A stretch of 64,000 bases of DNA from contig NZ_JAQQPS010000002.1 of the NCBI RefSeq assembly GCF_036688685.1, positions 186,001 to 250,000 on the forward strand, read 5' to 3'. Source of the DNA: JALYUM01 sp036688685 (lineage in GTDB: Bacteria; Pseudomonadota; Gammaproteobacteria; Burkholderiales; Burkholderiaceae_D). Positions 43,190-52,710 of this stretch are shown here, piece by piece. Position numbers and translations under genes: made by a program. Position 1 is the first letter of the stretch, and the number at the start of each line of letters is the position of its first letter. The notes beneath the pieces were generated by a model, which was not told where the DNA came from, did no database searches, and saw only the letters and a list, made by a program, of their open reading frames with translations.

Positions 43190-45069
43190 TGGACGACATG
43201 CTCAAGGATTTCGTCGTTGAAGCGATGGACCTGGCCGTCAACGTCGAGGAGCACCTGCTGCGGCTGGAGCGCGATCCTGACAACAAGGAAACGCTCAACG
43301 CGGTGTTCCGCTCATTTCACACGATCAAGGGCGGCGCCGGCTTCATGGGTTTGCCCGCGCTGGTTGCCGCCTGCCACCTGACTGAAAATCTGTTCGATGC
43401 ACTGCGCACCGGCGCCGCCCCCGTCACGCCGATTGCGATCGAAGCGGCGCTACAGGCCTCCGGTTTCGTGGCCGACCAGTTGACCGATTTGAGCAACGGC
43501 GCGGCGCCTGAACAACTGGCTTCGATGCCGCAATCGCTCGAACGCATCCTGACCGATGCGATTGAGGGCAAAGTGAAATCGGCGCCGGCGCCCGCACCAG
43601 TCGTTGCTGCCGCACCCGCACCCGCACCAGCCGCAGCGGTGGCCGTGGCGGTCGCCACCGCCCCAGGCGCCGACGGTATTGACTGGGAAGGCATGTACAT
43701 GGCGGTCACCCCGCCGGGCACCTACACGCCTGCGGCCCAGTCAGCGGCGCCGGTTTCCGCCGCCGCACCGGTGGCAGCAGCTGTGGCCACCGTCGTGCCG
43801 GCAACCGGCGTGGGCAGTCCGGGCTGGGACGGCGTCGACCGGCGCGAAGAAAAGGTCGAGGCATTCCGCGCGGCCTCGGCACCGGTCAAGGAAGACAGCA
43901 TCCGGGTCGATGCGGTCAAGCTCGACGCGCTGCTGGAAGTGGCTGGCGAATCGGTACAGGCCGCCAATCAGGCCGCCGTGCTGCTCGAACGCCTGGCGCA
44001 GTTCAAGTTTGAAGGCCAGGCTGCCACCTTGATGGCGACGCTGACCGAAACGCTGGAACGTGCCTCGCGCTATTCGGCCGAACTGCAACGCGCCACGCTG
44101 GCCACCCGCATGCAGCCGGTGGGCCGCCTGTTCCAGAAGTTCCCGCGCCTGGTGCGCGAGCTGGCCAAGGACCTGGGCAAGGACGTCGAACTGAACATCG
44201 AAGGCGCCGAGACGGAAGTCGACCGCGTCGTGGTCGACTCCCTGTACGATCCGCTGGTGCACATGCTGCGCAATTCGCTCGACCACGGCGTCGAGTCGCC
44301 GGAAGACCGCCTCGCTGCCGGCAAGCCTGCCAAGGCCTTCATTTCGCTCAAAGCATGGCAGGAAGCGAACAGCGTCATGATCGTGCTGCAGGACGACGGC
44401 AAGGGAATGGATCCGATCGTGCTGCGCCGCAAAGCGATCCAGAAGGGATTGATCAGCGAGAGCGGCGCCCAGAGCGACGAAGAAGCGTACCAGCTGGTGT
44501 TCCTGCCGGGCTTCTCGACCAAGGAAGTGGCTTCCTCGGTATCGGGCCGCGGCGTCGGCATGGACGTGGTGAAAACTGCGGTGGAAAAAAACCGCGGGGC
44601 GATCCACATCGAGTCACGTCTGGGTCATGGCACCAAGTTCGCCATCCGCCTGCCGATCGAACTGTCGATCGTGCCGACCATGCTGGTGTCGACCTCGGGC
44701 GCATCGCTGGCCCTGCCGATGGCGGTGGTCCAGCGTGTCGTGGAACTGCCTGACACCTTCATGGAAGTCGGTGGCGCGCCGGTGCTGAAAGACCAGGGCC
44801 GTCCGCTGCCGGTCAAATCGCTGGCCCGCTCGCTGGGCTACGACGACTGCGTGGAAAAGGTCGGCATCGTCATCAATGCACCGCAACCGTACATCCTCGC
44901 GGTGTCGGCGGTTGATGGCACTGCCGACCTGGTGATCAAGCCGATGACGGCCATTTCCGTCGAAGGCATCACCGGCACGGCGCGCTCCGCCGAGGGCGAG
45001 CTGGTGCTGGTGGTCGGCCTGTCGTTCCTGATGGATGGCTGCCGTGGGGTTGCCAGGCTGGCCGCGTAA
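43189..45069 (+). CDS. cheA: CheA-type chemotaxis histidine kinase
   Basis: A 626-residue CheA-like kinase. The P1 HPt domain has H44 in FHTIKGGAGF. A long Ala/Pro/Val-rich linker (about 125-225) replaces a recognisable P2 domain. The P3 dimerisation helices include LATRMQPVGRLFQKFPRLVREL. P4 ATPase motifs are MLRNSLDHGVESPEDR, DDGKGMD and GRGVGMDVVKTAVEKNRG. The P5 CheW-like domain is at the C-terminus. Lack of P2 implies a CheY that docks directly on P1/P4. It is translationally coupled to cheZ, with a strong terminator after it. Other che genes are not in the window, so this is a two-gene satellite locus. Confidence 0.88.
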   Translation: MDDMLKDFVVEAMDLAVNVEEHLLRLERDPDNKETLNAVFRSFHTIKGGAGFMGLPALVAACHLTENLFDALRTGAAPVTPIAIEAALQASGFVADQLTDLSNGAAPEQLASMPQSLERILTDAIEGKVKSAPAPAPVVAAAPAPAPAAAVAVAVATAPGADGIDWEGMYMAVTPPGTYTPAAQSAAPVSAAAPVAAAVATVVPATGVGSPGWDGVDRREEKVEAFRAASAPVKEDSIRVDAVKLDALLEVAGESVQAANQAAVLLERLAQFKFEGQAATLMATLTETLERASRYSAELQRATLATRMQPVGRLFQKFPRLVRELAKDLGKDVELNIEGAETEVDRVVVDSLYDPLVHMLRNSLDHGVESPEDRLAAGKPAKAFISLKAWQEANSVMIVLQDDGKGMDPIVLRRKAIQKGLISESGAQSDEEAYQLVFLPGFSTKEVASSVSGRGVGMDVVKTAVEKNRGAIHIESRLGHGTKFAIRLPIELSIVPTMLVSTSGASLALPMAVVQRVVELPDTFMEVGGAPVLKDQGRPLPVKSLARSLGYDDCVEKVGIVINAPQPYILAVSAVDGTADLVIKPMTAISVEGITGTARSAEGELVLVVGLSFLMDGCRGVARLAA

Positions 45070-45098
45070 AAAAACGTTGTCTTGACGAAGGTCGCAAT

Positions 45099-45130
45099 AA
45101 GCCTGTGCCTGAAACGCACAGGCTTTTTTT
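45099..45130 (+). terminator. Rho-independent terminator after cheA
   Basis: A perfect 10-bp stem (aagcctgtgc at 45099-45108 with gcacaggctt at 45116-45125), a 7-base loop and a T-run. Confidence 0.9.
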
Positions 45131-45282
45131 ATTGGAAATTTGGATCTCGCCGCCGCACATAATTCACACAAAGTGCCTTTCCTGGCAATAAGTGTGCAAA
45201 TAACGCGGTTAGTGATGCAGTGCACAACTATGGCATAATCGAAATCCCTTTCTCCAGGCACACGCCAAATTTGGGATCGAAC

Positions 45283-46683
45283 ATGTTAAAGACACTCTAC
45301 GACAAACTCTGGGAGTCGCACGTCGTTCGTGCCGACGCCGATGGCACCACGGTCCTCTACATCGACCGCCACCTGGTCCATGAAGTGACCAGCCCGCAGG
45401 CCTTCGAAGGCTTGCGCGTGGCCGGGCGCCCGCTATGGCGCACGGCCGCCAACCTGGCCGTCGCCGACCACAACGTGCCGACCACTGATCGCCGCGAAGG
45501 CATCCTCGATCCCACCTCGCGCCTGCAGGTTGAAACGCTCGACGCCAACGCGAAAAGCTACGGCCTCACGTACTTCAACATGAACGACAAGCGCCAGGGC
45601 ATCGTCCACGTGATCGGGCCGGAGCAGGGCGCGACCCTGCCGGGCATGACGGTGGTCTGCGGCGACTCGCACACCTCCACCCACGGCGCCTTCGGCTGCC
45701 TGGCGCATGGCATCGGCACGTCCGAAGTGGAACACGTGCTGGCCACCCAAACGCTGCTGGCCAAAAAATCGAAATCGATGCTGGTGCAGGTCGACGGCGC
45801 CATGCCGGCCGGTGTGACCGCGAAAGACATCGTGCTGGCCGTGATCGGCAAGATCGGCACCGCCGGCGGCAACGGCTACGCCATCGAATTCGGCGGTTCC
45901 ACCATCCGCGCGCTGTCGATGGAAGGCCGCATGACGGTGTGTAATATGGCCATCGAAGCGGGCGCGCGTGCCGGCATGATCGGCGTCGACGACACCACCA
46001 TCAACTACGTCAAGGGCCGGCCTTATTCGCCGGTTGGTCCGCACTGGGACCAGGCCGTGCATTACTGGCGCACGCTGCATTCCGACGCCGGTGCCCGGTT
46101 CGACCTGGTGGTGACCTTGAACGCGGCCGAGGTCAAGCCGCAGGTCACCTGGGGCACCTCGCCCGAGATGGTCGTGGCCATCGATGGCCGCGTGCCCGAT
46201 CCCGATCTCGAGAAAGACGCCGTGCGCCGCGACGCCATGGAAAAGGCGCTGATCTACATGAACCTGAAGCCGAATACCCCGATGAGCGACATCCGCATCG
46301 ACAAGGTCTTCATTGGCTCCTGTACCAATTCGCGCATCGAAGACTTGCGCGCCGCTGCCGCCGTGGTGCGCGGGCGCTATCGCGCGTCGAATGTGCGCCT
46401 GGCGATGGTGGTGCCAGGTTCGGGCCTGGTGAAAGAGCAGGCCGAGCGCGAAGGCCTCGACCAGATCTTCCGCGATGCCGGCTTCGAATGGCGCGAGCCG
46501 GGTTGTTCGATGTGCCTGGCAATGAACGCCGACCGCCTGGAACCGGGCGAGCGCTGTGCCTCCACCTCGAACCGCAATTTCGAGGGCCGCCAAGGGCAGG
46601 GCGGCCGCACCCACCTGGTCTCGCCGGCAATGGCCGCTGCGGCCGGCGTGGCCGGCCATTTCGTCGACGTTCGTGCACTTTGA
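45283..46683 (+). CDS. leuC: 3-isopropylmalate dehydratase large subunit
   Basis: A 466-residue aconitase-superfamily subunit. With LeuD it isomerises 2-isopropylmalate to 3-isopropylmalate in leucine synthesis. The 4Fe-4S cluster cysteines lie in IGSCTNSRIEDLR and EPGCSMCLAMN. VCGDSHTSTHGAFGCLAHGIG and the TSNRNFEGRQG motif are also present. I start at ATG 45283 (MLKTLYDKLW), the family's usual start, rather than the in-frame 45220. A CATAAT -10-like hexamer at 45234-45239 lies 49 bases upstream, without a clear -35. LeuD follows after 15 bases. Confidence 0.96.
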   Translation: MLKTLYDKLWESHVVRADADGTTVLYIDRHLVHEVTSPQAFEGLRVAGRPLWRTAANLAVADHNVPTTDRREGILDPTSRLQVETLDANAKSYGLTYFNMNDKRQGIVHVIGPEQGATLPGMTVVCGDSHTSTHGAFGCLAHGIGTSEVEHVLATQTLLAKKSKSMLVQVDGAMPAGVTAKDIVLAVIGKIGTAGGNGYAIEFGGSTIRALSMEGRMTVCNMAIEAGARAGMIGVDDTTINYVKGRPYSPVGPHWDQAVHYWRTLHSDAGARFDLVVTLNAAEVKPQVTWGTSPEMVVAIDGRVPDPDLEKDAVRRDAMEKALIYMNLKPNTPMSDIRIDKVFIGSCTNSRIEDLRAAAAVVRGRYRASNVRLAMVVPGSGLVKEQAEREGLDQIFRDAGFEWREPGCSMCLAMNADRLEPGERCASTSNRNFEGRQGQGGRTHLVSPAMAAAAGVAGHFVDVRAL

Positions 46684-46698
46684 TCAGCTGAGACACTC

Positions 46699-47346
46699 AT
46701 GGAAAAATTCACCATTTATGAAGGCCTGGTCGCGCCGCTCGACCGCGCCAACGTCGACACCGACGCCATCATCCCGAAGCAGTTTTTAAAGTCGATCCGG
46801 CGCACCGGCTTCGGCCCGAACCTGTTCGACGAGTGGCGCTATCTCGACCACGGCGAGCCGGGCCAGGACAATTCGGGCCGCCCGCTGAACCCCGATTTCG
46901 TACTGAACCAGCCGCGCTACCAGGGCGCCTCGATCCTGCTCGCGCGTAAAAACTTCGGCTGCGGCTCTTCGCGCGAACATGCGCCGTGGGCGTTGGAACA
47001 GTATGGTTTTCGCGCCATCGTCGCGCCCAGCTTTGCCGACATCTTTTTCAATAACTGCTACAAGAGCGGCCTGTTGCCGATCGTGCTCGCGGAGGCGAGC
47101 ATCGATCGCCTGTTCGATGAGGTGAAAGCCTTCCCGGGTTTCAAGCTGGTGGTCGACCTCGAGCAGCAGCTGATCGCAACGAGCAGCGGCAGCCTGTCGT
47201 TCAAATTCGACATCGACCCGTTCCGCAAATTCTGCCTCATGAATGGCCTCGACGACATCGGTCTGACCTTGCGCCACGCCGACGAGATCCGCGCTTTTGA
47301 AGAGCGCCACCTGGCCACACAGCCATGGCTGGCCAACACCATTTAA
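46699..47346 (+). CDS. leuD: 3-isopropylmalate dehydratase small subunit
   Basis: A 215-residue swivelling-domain subunit that pairs with LeuC. It shows the conserved NVDTDAIIPKQFLK start region, FDEWRY and LLARKNFGCGSSREHAPWAL with the substrate-binding loop. The length is typical of the proteobacterial LeuD family. It lies 15 bases after leuC and 10 bases before leuB. Confidence 0.96.
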   Translation: MEKFTIYEGLVAPLDRANVDTDAIIPKQFLKSIRRTGFGPNLFDEWRYLDHGEPGQDNSGRPLNPDFVLNQPRYQGASILLARKNFGCGSSREHAPWALEQYGFRAIVAPSFADIFFNNCYKSGLLPIVLAEASIDRLFDEVKAFPGFKLVVDLEQQLIATSSGSLSFKFDIDPFRKFCLMNGLDDIGLTLRHADEIRAFEERHLATQPWLANTI

Positions 47347-47356
47347 GAGAACAAGT

Positions 47357-48427
47357 ATGAAGATTGCAATCCTGCCGGGCGACGGCATCGGCCCTGAAAT
47401 TACCGCGCAGGCGGTCAAGGTACTTAATGCGCTGGGCGAATCGTTCGAGATGGAGACCGCCGACGTCGGTGGCGCCGGTTACGCCGCCCACGGGCACCCG
47501 CTGCCGCCTGCCACGCTGGCGCTGGCGAAAGCCGCCGACGCCGTGCTGTTCGGCGCGGTCGGCGATTACCAGTACGACTCGCTCGAGCGTTCGCTGCGTC
47601 CGGAACAGGCCATCCTTGGTTTGCGCAAGGAGCTCGGGCTGTTCGCCAACCTGCGGCCCGCGATCCTGTATCCCGAGCTGGCCGGCGCCTCGACGCTGAA
47701 ACCCGAAGTGGTGTCGGGCCTGGATATCCTGATCATCCGCGAACTGACTGGCGACATTTATTTTGGCAAGCCGCGCGGCGTGCGCGAGTGCCCGGACGGC
47801 CCCTTCAAAGGCCAGCGCGAAGGCTTCGACACGATGCGCTACGCGGAAGGCGAAATTCGCCGCATCGCGCACGTGGCATTCCAGGCGGCGCAAAAACGCT
47901 CCAAGCGCGTCACCAGTGTCGACAAGGCCAATGTGCTGGAAACGTTCCAGTTCTGGCGCGACATCGTCACCGATGTGCACAAGGAATACCCGGACATCGC
48001 ACTCGAGCACATGTACGTCGATAACGCCGCCATGCAACTGGTACGCGCGCCGAAAAAATTCGACGTGCTCGTGACCGGCAATATGTTCGGCGATATCCTG
48101 TCCGATTGCGCGGCGATGCTGACCGGTTCAATCGGCATGCTGCCATCGGCCTCGTTAGACGCCAACAACAAGGGCCTGTACGAGCCATCGCATGGTTCGG
48201 CGCCGGACATCGCCGGCAAAGGTATCGCGAACCCGCTGGCGACAATTTTGTCAGCCGCGATGATGCTGCGCTTTTCATTGAAACGCAGCGAGCAGGCCGA
48301 CCGCATCGAGAACGCGGTCAAGTCGGTGCTGGCGCAGGGCCTGCGCACGGTCGATATTTACGAGGCTGGCACGACCAAAGTCAGCACGGAACAGATGGGC
48401 GACGCGGTTCGCGCGGCGCTTCAATAA
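47357..48427 (+). CDS. leuB: 3-isopropylmalate dehydrogenase
   Basis: A 356-residue NAD- and Mn/Mg-dependent beta-decarboxylating dehydrogenase, completing the leucine branch to 2-ketoisocaproate. Motifs are ILPGDGIGPEI at the N-terminus, LRKELGLFANLRP, the metal/substrate region NMFGDILSDCAAMLTGSIG, and EPSHGSAPDIAGKGIANP. I start at ATG 47357; the in-frame extension to 47297 overlaps leuD. It is part of leuC-leuD-leuB-asd. leuA is not in this run. Confidence 0.96.
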   Translation: MKIAILPGDGIGPEITAQAVKVLNALGESFEMETADVGGAGYAAHGHPLPPATLALAKAADAVLFGAVGDYQYDSLERSLRPEQAILGLRKELGLFANLRPAILYPELAGASTLKPEVVSGLDILIIRELTGDIYFGKPRGVRECPDGPFKGQREGFDTMRYAEGEIRRIAHVAFQAAQKRSKRVTSVDKANVLETFQFWRDIVTDVHKEYPDIALEHMYVDNAAMQLVRAPKKFDVLVTGNMFGDILSDCAAMLTGSIGMLPSASLDANNKGLYEPSHGSAPDIAGKGIANPLATILSAAMMLRFSLKRSEQADRIENAVKSVLAQGLRTVDIYEAGTTKVSTEQMGDAVRAALQ

Positions 48428-48447
48428 AACTTAAAAGAGGGATGAAG

Positions 48448-49575
48448 ATGAAATTAGTTGGGCTGGTAGGCTGGCGTGGCATGGTGGGTTCGGTTCTGAT
48501 GCAGCGCATGCAGGACGAGGGCGATTTCGCCGACATCGAACCGGTGTTTTTCACGACCTCGAACCCGGGCGGTGCGGCGCCATCGATGGCGAAGAACGAA
48601 ACCACCCTGAAGAGCGCAAGCGACCTCGCCGAGCTGTCGAAGTGCGAGATCATCATCTCGTGCCAGGGCGGCGACTACACCAGCGAGGTGTATCCGAAAC
48701 TGCGTGCAGCCGGCTGGAATGGTTACTGGATCGACGCTGCGTCGACCCTGCGCATGGAGGACGACGCCGTCATCGTGCTCGACCCGGTCAACCTGAACGT
48801 CATCAAGGACGCCATGCACCGCGGCGTGAAGAATTACGTCGGCGGCAACTGCACCGTATCGTGCATGCTGATGGGTCTCGGTGGGCTGTTCGAACAGGGC
48901 CTGGTCGAGTGGATGACGTCGATGACGTATCAAGCCGCATCGGGCGGCGGCGCGCAGCACATGCGCGAGCTGCTGACCCAGTTCGGCACCATCAACGCGG
49001 CCGTCAAGCCACTGCTCGACAATCCGGCCTCGGCGATCCTCGAGATCGACCGCACCGTGCTGGCCACGCAGCATGGCTATTCACCTGATGAGATCAAGCA
49101 GTTCGGCGCGCCACTGGCCGGCAACCTGATTCCGTGGATCGACAAGGACCTGGGCAACGGCCAGTCGAAGGAAGAGTGGAAAGCCGGCGCCGAGACCAAC
49201 AAGATCCTCGGCCTGGGTGAAGCATTTGGTTCGAAAGCCATTCCTGTGGACGGCCTCTGCGTCCGCATCGGCGCCATGCGCTGCCACTCGCAGGCGCTGA
49301 CCATCAAGCTGACGAAAGACGTGCCGCTCGATGAAATCAACGACATCATCGCCTCCCACAACGAGTGGGTCAAAGTGGTGCCGAACACGCGCGAAGCGTC
49401 GGTGCGCGACCTGTCGCCTGCCGCCGTCACGGGCAGCCTGACGATTCCGGTTGGCCGCATGCGCAAGCTGGCCATGGGCGGCGACTATCTGTCGGCGTTT
49501 ACGGTCGGTGACCAGCTGCTGTGGGGCGCTGCCGAACCGTTGCGCCGCATGCTGCGCATCGTGCTGGAGAAGTAA
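48448..49575 (+). CDS. asd: aspartate-semialdehyde dehydrogenase
   Basis: A 375-residue NADPH-dependent enzyme reducing aspartyl-phosphate to aspartate semialdehyde, for Lys, Met, Thr and diaminopimelate. The N-terminal motif is LVGWRGMVGSVLMQRM and the catalytic cysteine is C135 in GGNCTVSC, matching E. coli Asd. The YQAASGGGAQHMREL and RIGAMRCHSQALTIKL motifs carry substrate residues. I chose ATG 48448 because GAGG is 7 bases upstream; ATG 48442 is an alternative. It lies 20 bases after leuB. REP-like hairpins follow. Confidence 0.95.
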   Translation: MKLVGLVGWRGMVGSVLMQRMQDEGDFADIEPVFFTTSNPGGAAPSMAKNETTLKSASDLAELSKCEIIISCQGGDYTSEVYPKLRAAGWNGYWIDAASTLRMEDDAVIVLDPVNLNVIKDAMHRGVKNYVGGNCTVSCMLMGLGGLFEQGLVEWMTSMTYQAASGGGAQHMRELLTQFGTINAAVKPLLDNPASAILEIDRTVLATQHGYSPDEIKQFGAPLAGNLIPWIDKDLGNGQSKEEWKAGAETNKILGLGEAFGSKAIPVDGLCVRIGAMRCHSQALTIKLTKDVPLDEINDIIASHNEWVKVVPNTREASVRDLSPAAVTGSLTIPVGRMRKLAMGGDYLSAFTVGDQLLWGAAEPLRRMLRIVLEK

Positions 49576-49580
49576 GTCAT

Positions 49581-49598
49581 TCCCCGCGCAGGCGGGGA
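49581..49598. repeat. REP-like hairpin after asd, copy A
   Basis: A 7-bp stem (tccccgc with gcgggga) and 4-base loop sit in the wider sequence 'gtcattccccgcg...'. This is a common dispersed palindrome type in proteobacterial genomes ('cattcccgcg-N-cgcgggaat'). No T-run follows. Confidence 0.6.
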
Positions 49599-49660
49599 CC
49601 CATGGCACGCATGTATCGTGGCGAAATTGGCATCACCAATGCAGCAAAAGTGTTACGGGC

Positions 49661-49676
49661 CCCGCCTTCGCGCGGG
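49661..49676. repeat. REP-like hairpin after asd, copy B, inverted relative to copy A
   Basis: A 5-bp stem (cccgc with gcggg) in a sequence that on the minus strand reads 'acgtcccgcgcgaaggcgggg'. This resembles copy A in opposite orientation, about 65 bases away. The pair could fold as one long structure downstream of asd. Confidence 0.5.
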
Positions 49677-49884
49677 ACGTAGCACTCCATCAACTACGAT
49701 AGCTGCATGTTAACTGTGATAACTTAGTGTTAGCAAAAGTACGCATAAACACGACGGTCCTGGCGCATATCCCCTTTGCGGTGCATCACGGCGGCGCTTG
49801 AGCTTGCATGCCTTGGAGCATGATGATATGTTGAGACGTCCGGGATATCCACTTTCCCCCCCAGCTAACTCACACGCCCCAACT

Positions 49885-52710
49885 ATGCAATTGAATCAAC
49901 GCCCCATGATCCTGTCGTACGCGCTGAAAACCCTTGTGGCGGCTGTTGCAAGCGCCGTGCTTTTCGCCTCCGCGGCGCATGCCGCCGGGCTCGGCAGGCT
50001 TACCGTTTTGTCCGCGCTGGGCCAGCCTTTGCGCGCTGAAATCGAGCTGACCGCCGTCTCGACCGAAGAAGCCAACGGCCTGGTGGCGAAGCTGGCCAAC
50101 CCGGACGCGTTCCGCGCGGCGAATATCGACTTCAACCCGGCGCTGCTGTCGCTGCGCTTTGCCGTCGAGCAGCGCAGCGGGCGCCAGATCGTGCGCATCT
50201 CGTCCACCCAGCCGATCAACGAGCCTTTCGTCGACATGCTGCTGGAACTGAGCTGGAACAGCGGCCGCCTGGTACGCGAATACACCTTCCTGCTCGATCC
50301 GGCCGAACTGCGCACTACCCAGTCGGCTCAGGTGGCCGCGGGTGCCGCAGCGAATGCTGCGCGCCAGCGCGCCCAGCAGGCCGCACCACAACAGGGCGCG
50401 TCGCCAGCGCCAACGCCAGCGCCAGCCGCGGCCGCGCGTGCTGAACGTCCGGCCCGCCCGGCCGACGCCGGCGCGCCGGACGCAAAAACCCTGACCGAAT
50501 ACCGCGTCAAGCGCGGCGACACGCTGGGCCGTATCGCCGCCCAGGTCAAGCCGGTCGACGTTTCGCTCGACATGATGCTGGTGGCGCTGTATCGCGCCAA
50601 TCCGGACGCCTTCCTCGGCAACAACATGAACCGCCTGAAGTCGGGCCAGATCCTGTCGGTGCCCGATTCCGACGCACTGCGCGGCGCCAGCAAAGGCGAC
50701 GCGCACGGCGTCGTCGTGGCCCACGCGGCCGACTTCAATGCCTACCGCAACAAGCTCGCCGGCCAGGTCGCCAGCTCGGCCCCGGCCAAAGAGCCGGAAG
50801 CGACGCAGAGCGGCGCCGGCAAGGTCACCGCCAAGGTGCAGGAGAGTGCCACCGCCGCCAATGAAGCGGCCGACAAGCTGCGCCTGTCGAAAGCGGCGCC
50901 TGGTGCTACCGCCGGCAAGGCTGGCGGCGGCGCCGAAGACAAGATCGCCCGCGAGAAGGAAGTGGCCGAAGCCACGGCGCGCGTCAAGGAACTTGAACGC
51001 AACGTCAGTGAGCTGGAAAAGCTCACCGCCGTGAAGAACAAGGCGGCGGCAGACGCTGCCGCCGCAGCAGCAGCCACGCCAGCGCCCGTTACGCCAGCGG
51101 TCCCAGTCGCTGTAACGCCACTCGATGCACCAGCAGTTGCTCCAGCCCCGGTAGCGCTGCCAAAAGCGCCGATCGTCAAAAAGCCGGTGGCGCCAGTGGT
51201 GCCCGAGGCCGGCCTGGTCGAGACGATCATGGACAACATCCTGGCCATTGGTGCTGGCCTGCTGGTGCTCCTGCTGGCCGCGTTTGCGGTCATCCAGCGC
51301 AAGAAGAAAAACGCGGCGGCCGAACCGGGTCCATCGTCGCTGCTGGGCGCGGCGTCGCAGCCGGCCCACTCGATGTACGACGAAGCCGGTGGTCAGAGTG
51401 TCGACACCAACAACAGCGTGTTCAACTCGAGCTTCTCGCCATCGGCCAGCCAGCTCGATACCAATGAAGTCGATCCGGTCGCCGAAGCCGACGTGTATAT
51501 CGCCTACGGCCGCGACGCCCAGGCCGAAGAAATCCTCCGGGAAGCGCTGCGCACCAATCCAGAGCGCTACCCGGTGCGCCTGAAACTGCTCGAAATTTAC
51601 GCTGCCCGCAAGGACCTGCGTTCGTTCGAAACCCAGGCCGGCGAGTTGTACAGCATGACGCGCGGGCAGGGCGAGGAGTGGCAGCAGGCAGCCGCCATGG
51701 GCCTGCTGATCGATCCGGCCAACCCGCTGTACGGCGCCGGCGAACAGCCGCTGAACCTCGGCCTGGCCGCAGGTGCCGCCGTGGCCGGCGCTGCCGCGTC
51801 GCAAAGCGATCTGGCGCAGCAACTGGCGGCATCGTTCGCGTCCAGCGGCGCCCAGCCGGAGAGCGCCCATTTTGACCTGCACGCCCTTGAGTCGAGCGAG
51901 TTGACCGCGCTGCCGCAAGCTGCGCCACTGACCGACGACAACGCACTCGACTTCGACCTGGGCGGGCTCGATTTCGAGCCGGTCAGCGCGGCACCGGCGC
52001 CTGCCGAGGTAACGTATGCCACGCCAGCGACGGCTGCCGCGTTCGAAGCGACTGCGGTGCCGGACATGGCATTCCACAGTGCCGCCGACGACGTCCCGGC
52101 GCCAGAGCAGGCCGCAGTCGAAGCCGATCCGTTCGACATCGATTTCGATATGAACTTTGATGCACCTGCACCTGCACCTGCACCTGCAGCCGCGCCGTTA
52201 GCCGACTTCGACCTGCAAAGCCTGCCGGGTCAGCCGGCGGCCGCACCAGCGTTCGACCTCGGCGCGATGAACTTCGACCTGCCGGAAACGCCAGCCGCGG
52301 CGCCGGTCGCGCTGACCAAGCCGGCCGCACTCGATACCTCGTTCTTGCAGGACGATTTGCCGACGCTGGCGCCAGCCCCTGAGCGCAGCGCCGCCGCGCC
52401 GGCGTTCGACATGTCCAACATCGACCTCGATTTGCCAGCCAGCGCAGCGCCAACGGCTGGCCGCGACGACACCTTTGGCGTCGGCTTCCCGTTCGACGAG
52501 CCGGCCACCACTGCAGCGGAACCGGACAACAGCGGTAACAGCGTCATGTCGTCCGCGCTGATGGAAATGGAAACCAAACTGGACCTGGCCATTGCGTACC
52601 AGGAAATCGGCGACAAAGAGGGCGCGCGCGAGCTGCTCGACGAAGTCATCAAGGGCGGCAACAGCGAACAGGTCACGAAGGCCAACGCAATGCGCGCACA
52701 ACTGGCGTGA
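49885..52710 (+). CDS. fimV: FimV-like polar hub/peptidoglycan-binding protein
   Basis: A protein of about 941 residues. The signal peptide follows MILSYALKTLV, with cleavage near AAHA-AGLG. The FimV N-terminal domain (LGRLTVLSALGQPLRAEIEL) is periplasmic. A LysM-type domain (YRVKRGDTLGRIA, about 206-255) binds peptidoglycan. A Glu/Lys coiled coil (about 350-390) and Ala/Pro linkers lead to a transmembrane helix at about 449-471. The acidic cytoplasmic part ends in the FimV C-terminal motif LDLAIAYQEIGDKEGARELL. FimV organises pilus and chemosensory proteins at the pole in Pseudomonas. Starts at 49828, 49885 and 49906 are possible; I chose 49885. The asd-fimV-truA order is conserved in Beta- and Gammaproteobacteria. 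Confidence 0.85.
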   Translation: MQLNQRPMILSYALKTLVAAVASAVLFASAAHAAGLGRLTVLSALGQPLRAEIELTAVSTEEANGLVAKLANPDAFRAANIDFNPALLSLRFAVEQRSGRQIVRISSTQPINEPFVDMLLELSWNSGRLVREYTFLLDPAELRTTQSAQVAAGAAANAARQRAQQAAPQQGASPAPTPAPAAAARAERPARPADAGAPDAKTLTEYRVKRGDTLGRIAAQVKPVDVSLDMMLVALYRANPDAFLGNNMNRLKSGQILSVPDSDALRGASKGDAHGVVVAHAADFNAYRNKLAGQVASSAPAKEPEATQSGAGKVTAKVQESATAANEAADKLRLSKAAPGATAGKAGGGAEDKIAREKEVAEATARVKELERNVSELEKLTAVKNKAAADAAAAAAATPAPVTPAVPVAVTPLDAPAVAPAPVALPKAPIVKKPVAPVVPEAGLVETIMDNILAIGAGLLVLLLAAFAVIQRKKKNAAAEPGPSSLLGAASQPAHSMYDEAGGQSVDTNNSVFNSSFSPSASQLDTNEVDPVAEADVYIAYGRDAQAEEILREALRTNPERYPVRLKLLEIYAARKDLRSFETQAGELYSMTRGQGEEWQQAAAMGLLIDPANPLYGAGEQPLNLGLAAGAAVAGAAASQSDLAQQLAASFASSGAQPESAHFDLHALESSELTALPQAAPLTDDNALDFDLGGLDFEPVSAAPAPAEVTYATPATAAAFEATAVPDMAFHSAADDVPAPEQAAVEADPFDIDFDMNFDAPAPAPAPAAAPLADFDLQSLPGQPAAAPAFDLGAMNFDLPETPAAAPVALTKPAALDTSFLQDDLPTLAPAPERSAAAPAFDMSNIDLDLPASAAPTAGRDDTFGVGFPFDEPATTAAEPDNSGNSVMSSALMEMETKLDLAIAYQEIGDKEGARELLDEVIKGGNSEQVTKANAMRAQLA

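Noticed and set aside
45220..45282. Upstream start for leuC (MHNYGIIEI...)
   Set aside because: It would include the CATAAT promoter-like element in the coding sequence. LeuC normally starts at the MLKTLYDKLW position.
49870..52077. 735-codon minus-strand frame opposite fimV
   Set aside because: Antisense shadow of an Ala/Pro-rich gene. FimV motifs on the plus strand are clear.
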